Shown in pieces: positions 58,801 to 64,000 of a DNA stretch of 64,000 nucleotides. A program made the position numbers and the translations under genes. The notes beneath the pieces were generated by a model. That model had not been told where the DNA came from and ran no database searches. It was given only the letters and a program-made list of their open reading frames with translations. Positions within the stretch are counted from its first letter, which is position 1, and each line of letters opens with the position of its first letter. The DNA is from Caulobacter zeae (lineage in GTDB: Bacteria > Pseudomonadota > Alphaproteobacteria > Caulobacterales > Caulobacteraceae): positions 117,884-181,883 of the forward strand of contig NZ_PJRS01000040.1 in assembly GCF_002858925.1 (NCBI RefSeq), in the 5' to 3' direction.

Positions 58801-59274
58801 ATGTCCCGCCGTCGCCGCGCAGAGAAGCGTCAAGTCCTGCCGGACCCCAAGTTTGGGGATCTGGTTGTCACGAAGTTCATGAACTACGTGATGTACGAAG
58901 GCAAAAAAGCCGTCGCCGAAAACATCATCTACGGTGCTTTCGACATCCTGGAAGCCAAGCGCAAGGACCAAGGTCCGCTTGAAACCTTCCATTCCGCCCT
59001 GGACAACGTCGCCCCGGCGATCGAAGTCCGTTCGCGCCGCGTCGGCGGCGCTACGTACCAAGTGCCGGTCGAGGTCCGTCCGGACCGTCGCCGCGCCCTG
59101 GCCATCCGTTGGCTGGTGACCGCCGCTCGCAAGCGCGGTGAGAACACCATGACCGAAAAGCTGGCTGGTGAGCTGCTCGACGCTTCGAACAACCGCGGCA
59201 CCGCCGTGAAGAAGCGCGAAGACACCCACAAGATGGCTGAAGCCAACCGGGCCTTCTCGCACTACCGCTGGTAA
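58801..59274 (+). CDS. rpsG: 30S ribosomal protein S7
   Basis: 157 aa, full length, 12 bases after rpsL. Starts MSRRRRAEKRQVLPDPKFGD and ends AEANRAFSHYRW. Nucleates the 30S head and in many bacteria represses its own operon. The TAA stop lies in the 5' arm of a perfect 9-bp hairpin GCTGGTAAG/CTTACCAGC (59267-59288). Confidence 0.99.
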   Translation: MSRRRRAEKRQVLPDPKFGDLVVTKFMNYVMYEGKKAVAENIIYGAFDILEAKRKDQGPLETFHSALDNVAPAIEVRSRRVGGATYQVPVEVRPDRRRALAIRWLVTAARKRGENTMTEKLAGELLDASNNRGTAVKKREDTHKMAEANRAFSHYRW

Positions 59275-59297
59275 GCTTTCTTACCAGCACCCTTTCA

Positions 59298-59330
59298 GGC
59301 GCGGGCGGTTTGCGATAAACCGCCCGCGCC
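59298..59330 (+). promoter_or_regulatory. Fourteen-bp hairpin between rpsG and fusA
   Basis: GGCGCGGGCGGTTT/AAACCGCCCGCGCC with a GCGAT loop, 24 bases after the S7 stop. No T-run. It could be an S7-binding or mRNA-processing site controlling fusA-tuf; this is inference. Confidence 0.55.
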
Positions 59331-59388
59331 GCACGTTTAAATCCCGGTCGTGTCCGTCAGGGCCGCCCCGTTTCGCAGAGCGATCGCT

Positions 59389-61467
59389 ATGCCCCGCACG
59401 CATAAAATCGAAGACTACCGCAACTTCGGCATCATGGCCCACATCGACGCGGGCAAGACGACGACGACCGAGCGGATCCTGTATTACACCGGTAAGTCCC
59501 ACAAGATCGGCGAAGTCCACGACGGCGCCGCCACCATGGACTGGATGGAGCAGGAGCAGGAACGCGGCATCACCATCACGTCGGCCGCGACGACCGCTTT
59601 CTGGAACGACAAGCGCCTCAACATCATCGACACCCCCGGGCACGTCGACTTCACCATCGAAGTCGAGCGCAGCTTGCGCGTCCTCGACGGCGCCGTGACG
59701 GTGCTGGACGGCAACGCCGGCGTCGAGCCGCAGACCGAAACCGTCTGGCGCCAGGCCGACAAGTACAAGGTTCCGCGGATCGTGTTCGTCAACAAGATGG
59801 ACAAGATCGGCGCCGACTTCGACAAGTCGGTCGAGTCGATCCGCGACCGCCTCGGCGCCAAGGCCGTGCCGATCCAATTCCCGATCGGTTCGGAATCGAA
59901 CCTGAAGGGCCTCGTGGACCTGGTCCGCATGAAGGCCGTGGTCTGGGACAACGACGGCCTGGGCGCGACCTACCGCGACGAAGAGATTCCGGCCGACCTG
60001 CTGGACAAGGCCGTGGAAGCGCGCGCCTACCTGGTCGAGAACGCCGTCGAGCTCGATGACGACGCGATGGAAGCCTATCTGGGCGGCGAAGAGCCCTCGG
60101 AAGAAACCATCAAGAAGTGCATCCGCAAGGCCGTTCTGACCGGCGCCTTCTACCCGATCCTCTGCGGCTCGGCCTTCAAGAACAAGGGCGTCCAGCCCCT
60201 GCTCGACGCCGTCGTCGACTACCTGCCGTCGCCGGTCGACATTCCGCCGACCAAGGGCATCGACTTCAAGACCGAAGAAGAGATCGTTCGCAAGGCCTCG
60301 GACGAAGAGCCGCTGTCGGTTCTGGCGTTCAAGATCATGGACGACCCCTTCGTTGGTTCGCTGACCTTCTGCCGCCTGTACTCGGGCAAGATGGAAACCG
60401 GCATGAGCCTGCTGAACTCGACGCGCGACAAGCGCGAGCGGGTCGGCCGCATGCTGCTCATGCACTCCAACAACCGCGAAGACATCAAGGAAGCCTACGC
60501 CGGCGACATCGTCGCCCTGGCCGGCCTCAAGGAAACCCGCACGGGCGACACCCTGTGCGATCCGCTGAAGTCGCCGGTGATCCTGGAGCGCATGGAATTC
60601 CCGGCCCCGGTCATCGAGATCGCCGTCGAGCCCAAGTCGAAGGCCGACCAGGAAAAGCTGGGCGTCGCCCTGCAGAAGCTGGCCGCCGAAGATCCGTCCT
60701 TCACCGTCTCGACCGACTTCGAGTCGGGCCAGACGATCCTGAAGGGCATGGGCGAGCTGCACCTCGACATCAAGATCGACATCCTGAAGCGCACCTACAA
60801 GGTCGAGGCCAACATCGGCGCGCCGCAGGTCGCCTATCGTGAATCGCTGGGCCGCAAGGTCGACATCGACTACACGCACAAGAAGCAGACCGGTGGTACG
60901 GGCCAGTTCGCCCGCGTCATGATCACCTTCGAACCGGGCGAGCCGGGTTCGGGCTTCGTGTTCGAAAACTCGATCGTCGGCGGCGCCGTGCCGAAGGAAT
61001 ACATCCCGGGCGTCCAGAAGGGCCTGGAATCGGTCAAGGACAACGGCCTGCTGGCCGGCTTCCCGCTGATCGACTTCAAGGCGACCCTGACCGACGGCAA
61101 GTTCCACGACGTCGACTCGTCGGTCCTGGCCTTCGAAATCGCCTCGCGCGCCGCCTTCAAGGAGCTGCGCGAAAAGGGCGCTCCGAAGCTGCTCGAGCCG
61201 ATCATGAAGGTCGAGGTCGTGACCCCGGAAGAGTACCTGGGTTCGGTCATCGGCGACCTGAACAGCCGTCGCGGCATGATCCAAGGTCAGGACATGCGCG
61301 GTAACGCCACCGTCGTGAACGCCTTCGTCCCGCTGGCCAACATGTTCGGTTACGTGAACACCCTGCGCGGCATGTCGCAAGGCCGCGCTCAGTTCAGCAT
61401 GGTCTACGACCACTACGATCCGGTGCCGCAACACGTCGCCGACGAAGTGATCAAGAAGTACGCCTAA
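59389..61467 (+). CDS. fusA: Elongation factor G
   Basis: 692 aa from ATG 59389. G1 motif AHIDAGKT (17-24), G3 DTPGH (81-85), NKMD (135-138). Translocates tRNA and mRNA during elongation and recycles ribosomes. The upstream in-frame extension is rejected because the ATG lies at the normal EF-G start (MPRTHKIEDYRNFGIMAHID). Confidence 0.99.
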   Translation: MPRTHKIEDYRNFGIMAHIDAGKTTTTERILYYTGKSHKIGEVHDGAATMDWMEQEQERGITITSAATTAFWNDKRLNIIDTPGHVDFTIEVERSLRVLDGAVTVLDGNAGVEPQTETVWRQADKYKVPRIVFVNKMDKIGADFDKSVESIRDRLGAKAVPIQFPIGSESNLKGLVDLVRMKAVVWDNDGLGATYRDEEIPADLLDKAVEARAYLVENAVELDDDAMEAYLGGEEPSEETIKKCIRKAVLTGAFYPILCGSAFKNKGVQPLLDAVVDYLPSPVDIPPTKGIDFKTEEEIVRKASDEEPLSVLAFKIMDDPFVGSLTFCRLYSGKMETGMSLLNSTRDKRERVGRMLLMHSNNREDIKEAYAGDIVALAGLKETRTGDTLCDPLKSPVILERMEFPAPVIEIAVEPKSKADQEKLGVALQKLAAEDPSFTVSTDFESGQTILKGMGELHLDIKIDILKRTYKVEANIGAPQVAYRESLGRKVDIDYTHKKQTGGTGQFARVMITFEPGEPGSGFVFENSIVGGAVPKEYIPGVQKGLESVKDNGLLAGFPLIDFKATLTDGKFHDVDSSVLAFEIASRAAFKELREKGAPKLLEPIMKVEVVTPEEYLGSVIGDLNSRRGMIQGQDMRGNATVVNAFVPLANMFGYVNTLRGMSQGRAQFSMVYDHYDPVPQHVADEVIKKYA

Positions 61468-61470
61468 GCT

Positions 61471-61566
61471 TTTCGTCTCCGGACGAAACGTTTAGCGGAA
61501 GAGTAGGGCGGGTCTTCGGACCCGCCCGCCCAAACCCCAGAAGTTCAACCAAAGGCCCCTCTGGGG
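61471..61566 (+). promoter_or_regulatory. Structured fusA-tuf intergenic region
   Basis: Three hairpins: TTTCGTC-TCCG-GACGAAA (61471-61488), GGGCGGGTC-TTCG-GACCCGCCC (61506-61527) and CCCCAGA...TCTGGGG (61535-61566). None has a T-run. May process or control tuf. Confidence 0.5.
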
Positions 61567-61582
61567 TCCTGGAGCTAAGAAA

Positions 61583-62773
<1,191 letters not shown>

Positions 62774-62874
62774 CGATTTTCACGACAAGGCTTAGAGGCC
62801 AGAAGCGCATGCGCTTCTGGCGCGCGAAGATCGTCGAGTAATCGATCGATCCAGCGATACGCTGATTGAAGATC

Positions 62875-62909
62875 AGGCCCCGGAGGGAAACCTCCGGGGC
62901 CTTTTCTTT
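62875..62909 (+). terminator. Terminator of the str operon
   Basis: AGGCCCCGGAGG/CCTCCGGGGCCT with GAAA loop and T-rich tail. Its core is identical to the rplL terminator. Upstream, 62798-62821 is a perfect 24-base palindrome around GCATGC. Confidence 0.93.
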
Positions 62910-62910
62910 T

Positions 62911-62958
62911 GATCCTCCCCCGCTGGGGGAGGCGGCCCAAAGGGCCGGAGGGGGCCGT
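62911..62958 (+). repeat. Half composite repeat after tuf
   Basis: Forward half: GATCCTCCCCCGCTGGGGGAG, then CGGCCC-AAA-GGGCCG and GGAGGGGGCCG, immediately after the terminator. Confidence 0.8.
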
Positions 62959-62992
62959 TCTCAGCTGCCGAGGCGGTAGCCGGGCAAGGCGC

Positions 62993-63124
62993 TCCTCCCC
63001 CGCCTGCGGGGGAGGGGGACCGCGAAGCGGTGGAGGGGGCGAGGCTAGGCGCCGCGCCGGCCGTCGCCCCCTCCGTCACGGCGCGTATCCGCACCGCGCC
63101 ACCTCCCCCGTTATTCGGGGGAGG
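62993..63124. repeat. Composite palindromic element, copy 6
   Basis: About 131 bp. Forward half has ACCGC-GAA-GCGGT; bases 63007-63042 are identical to those inside dnaE2; reverse half ends CTCCCCCGTTATTCGGGGGAG. Confidence 0.88.
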
Positions 63125-63149
63125 AGCGGGAGCGAAGGGGACAGAGCCC

Positions 63150-63640
63150 CGTCGATCCCCGGCGCTCGCCGAAAAGAGTTCCACGAACTCAACGCCCTAC
63201 GACTTTCTCACGCGCCTGCATCAGACGCGTTCAAACCCGCCGTACACTCTACCCATCTCGCCGCACCGAAGGGGCGCAAGGCCAGCGACCATGCGGCGGC
63301 GGGATGCAGTCGAGCGGGAACGAGTCCGGTCGGGAAAACCGGACGCTCGGGGACCTGGCGCTGGCCAGGCCCGCCCGCCGTCGGCTTCGTCGGGGACAAA
63401 CGGGCGAGACGCTCCTACCCAGGACATCCCCGCCCCGCGGCGCGCCTTCCGGGAAACCGGCGGGCGCGCTCCGGCAAGGCGTCAACAGCGCCGCCGGCCG
63501 GAGGCTGATGGAAAACGGCGGCGCGGAGCGCTCGGCTTCGTCGAAACGGTAACTTGCTCAAAACAGCTTCCGGGCGTCGCCCGGGCGCCCCGCACCCCTT
63601 CGATCAACTCGCAGCCAAGGCGCGAGGCCGCAAAGCCGCG
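63150..63640. other. Structured non-coding region, unassigned
   Basis: No convincing gene in about 490 bases. Strong hairpins: TCCGGT-CGGGAAA-ACCGGA with outer CGAG/CTCG (63321-63349); CCTGGC-GCTG-GCCAGG (63354-63369); CGCGCC-TT-CCGG-GAAA-CCGG-CG-GGCGCG (63441-63468); GCGCCGCCG with CGGCGGCGC (63488-63524). Could be a small RNA or structured remnants; orientation unknown. I could not match it to RNase P RNA, tmRNA, 6S or 4.5S RNA. Confidence 0.3.
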
Positions 63641-63645
63641 CCCCA

Positions 63646-63770
63646 AGATCCTCCCCCTCTGGGGGAGGTGTCCGCGAAGCGGACGGAGGGGGTCGTTCTC
63701 AGCTTTCGAGGCACCGGAAAGCCATCCCCCCACCCATCGCTACGCGATCGCCTCCCCCACAGGGGGGGGC
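63646..63770. repeat. Composite palindromic element, copy 7
   Basis: 125 bp just after the dctA stop. Forward half CTCCCCCTCTGGGGGAG and GTCCGC-GAA-GCGGAC; centre CGTTCTCAGCTTTCG; reverse half GATCGC-...-GCGATC with TAC loop and CTCCCCCACAGGGGGG. Confidence 0.88.
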
Positions 63771-63783
63771 TCGAAGCTGACCC

Positions 63784-64000
63784 TCAGTCCGCGTCCTGCA
63801 ACGCCGGATCAGTGGTCGGCACAGCCGGCGGCGGCGAGCGGTCGTTCAGGGCGGCGTCGAGCGCGGCGGGGTCCAGGGCCTTGTCCCAGCGTGCGACGAC
63901 GACGGTGGCCACCGCGTTGCCGATGAAGTTGGTCAGCGACCGGCACTCGCTCATGAAGCGGTCGACGCCGAGGATCAGGGCCATGCCGGCGACGGGGACG
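63784..64000 (-). CDS. dctA: C4-dicarboxylate/proton symporter, C-terminus only
   Basis: The last 71 codons are visible; the gene runs off the right edge. MALILGVDRFMSECRSLTNF followed by IGNAVATVVVARW is the conserved last core region of DctA-type symporters (the DRFMSExRxxTN substrate-binding motif). Imports succinate, fumarate or malate. The tail is Pro/Asp-rich. Annotation to DctA rather than another member of the family is likely but not certain from this fragment. Confidence 0.85.
   Translation of the reverse strand, partial: VPVAGMALILGVDRFMSECRSLTNFIGNAVATVVVARWDKALDPAALDAALNDRSPPPAVPTTDPALQDAD

Noticed and set aside
63150..63640. RNase P RNA, tmRNA, 6S or 4.5S RNA
   Set aside because: None of the conserved blocks I know of these RNAs, nor a tmRNA tag frame, could be found on either strand.
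63030..63926. Arg/Pro-rich plus-strand frame between tuf and dctA
   Set aside because: Begins inside a repeat, runs through a second repeat and antisense to dctA; composition is not protein-like.

Overview
The window is very GC-rich, densely coded DNA from an alphaproteobacterium, most likely Caulobacter or a close caulobacterial relative. The gene order and protein types fit this: SOS-type imuA-imuB-dnaE2 cassette, HWE histidine kinase with fused receiver, tRNA-Trp-secE-nusG-rplKA cluster, RpoB of 1356 aa, an alphaproteobacterial-type primase, and a GTTC-N7-GTTC type LexA box. Species identity is inference.

Layout. 1-2,700 (minus strand) holds surface-sugar type genes (methyltransferase, SpsF-like cytidylyltransferase, ELM1 family). 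2,673-12,000 (minus) holds greA, a chemoreceptor, a GST, a tightly coupled operon of membrane and redox-like proteins (HPP-CBS, DUF1294, conserved hypothetical, DUF2269, SDR-DoxX), then dnaG. 12,181-16,422 (plus) holds a BON protein, a truncated haemoglobin, a 2OG-Fe(II) dioxygenase and an HWE kinase. 16,648-22,610 is the SOS mutagenesis operon imuA-imuB-dnaE2. 22,756-29,864 holds a CapD/WbpM-like sugar enzyme, moeA, an AraC regulator divergent from an MFS transporter, ferredoxin-NADP reductase and a small lipoprotein. 30,109-36,831 carries tRNA-Trp, secE, nusG, rplK, rplA, then (after a VapBC module, a flavoprotein and a VOC protein) rplJ-rplL. 36,990-43,089 carries an RDD/protease-like pair, a GH31 glycosidase and a TPR glycosyltransferase. 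43,431-51,791 is rpoB-rpoC. 52,153-58,051 holds small exported proteins, a second chemoreceptor, an S9 peptidase and a TonB-like protein. 58,417-62,773 is the str operon rpsL-rpsG-fusA-tuf. The window ends with repeats, a structured non-coding stretch and the C-terminus of a DctA-type symporter.

Most striking points. (1) A family of roughly 125-136 bp composite palindromic elements occurs at least seven times between genes. Parts of the same family also lie inside the reading frames of imuB and dnaE2, where they add in-frame peptide, and one copy supplies the Shine-Dalgarno sequence of dnaE2. Their inner stems differ in sequence but always pair, so structure is conserved. (2) The stop codons of many genes (nusG, rplA, rpsG, tuf, rpoC, fpr and others) lie in or beside the loop of a short perfect hairpin. 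This looks like a recurrent 3'-end architecture and deserves a genome-wide test. (3) Three tandem 60-bp units at the end of rpoC copy the stop codon and two hairpins. (4) A roughly 480-bp region before dctA folds into several strong hairpins and matches no RNA family I recognise.

All calls are from reading the sequence; no database search was run. Starts were chosen by ribosome-binding site, overlap with neighbours and family length.
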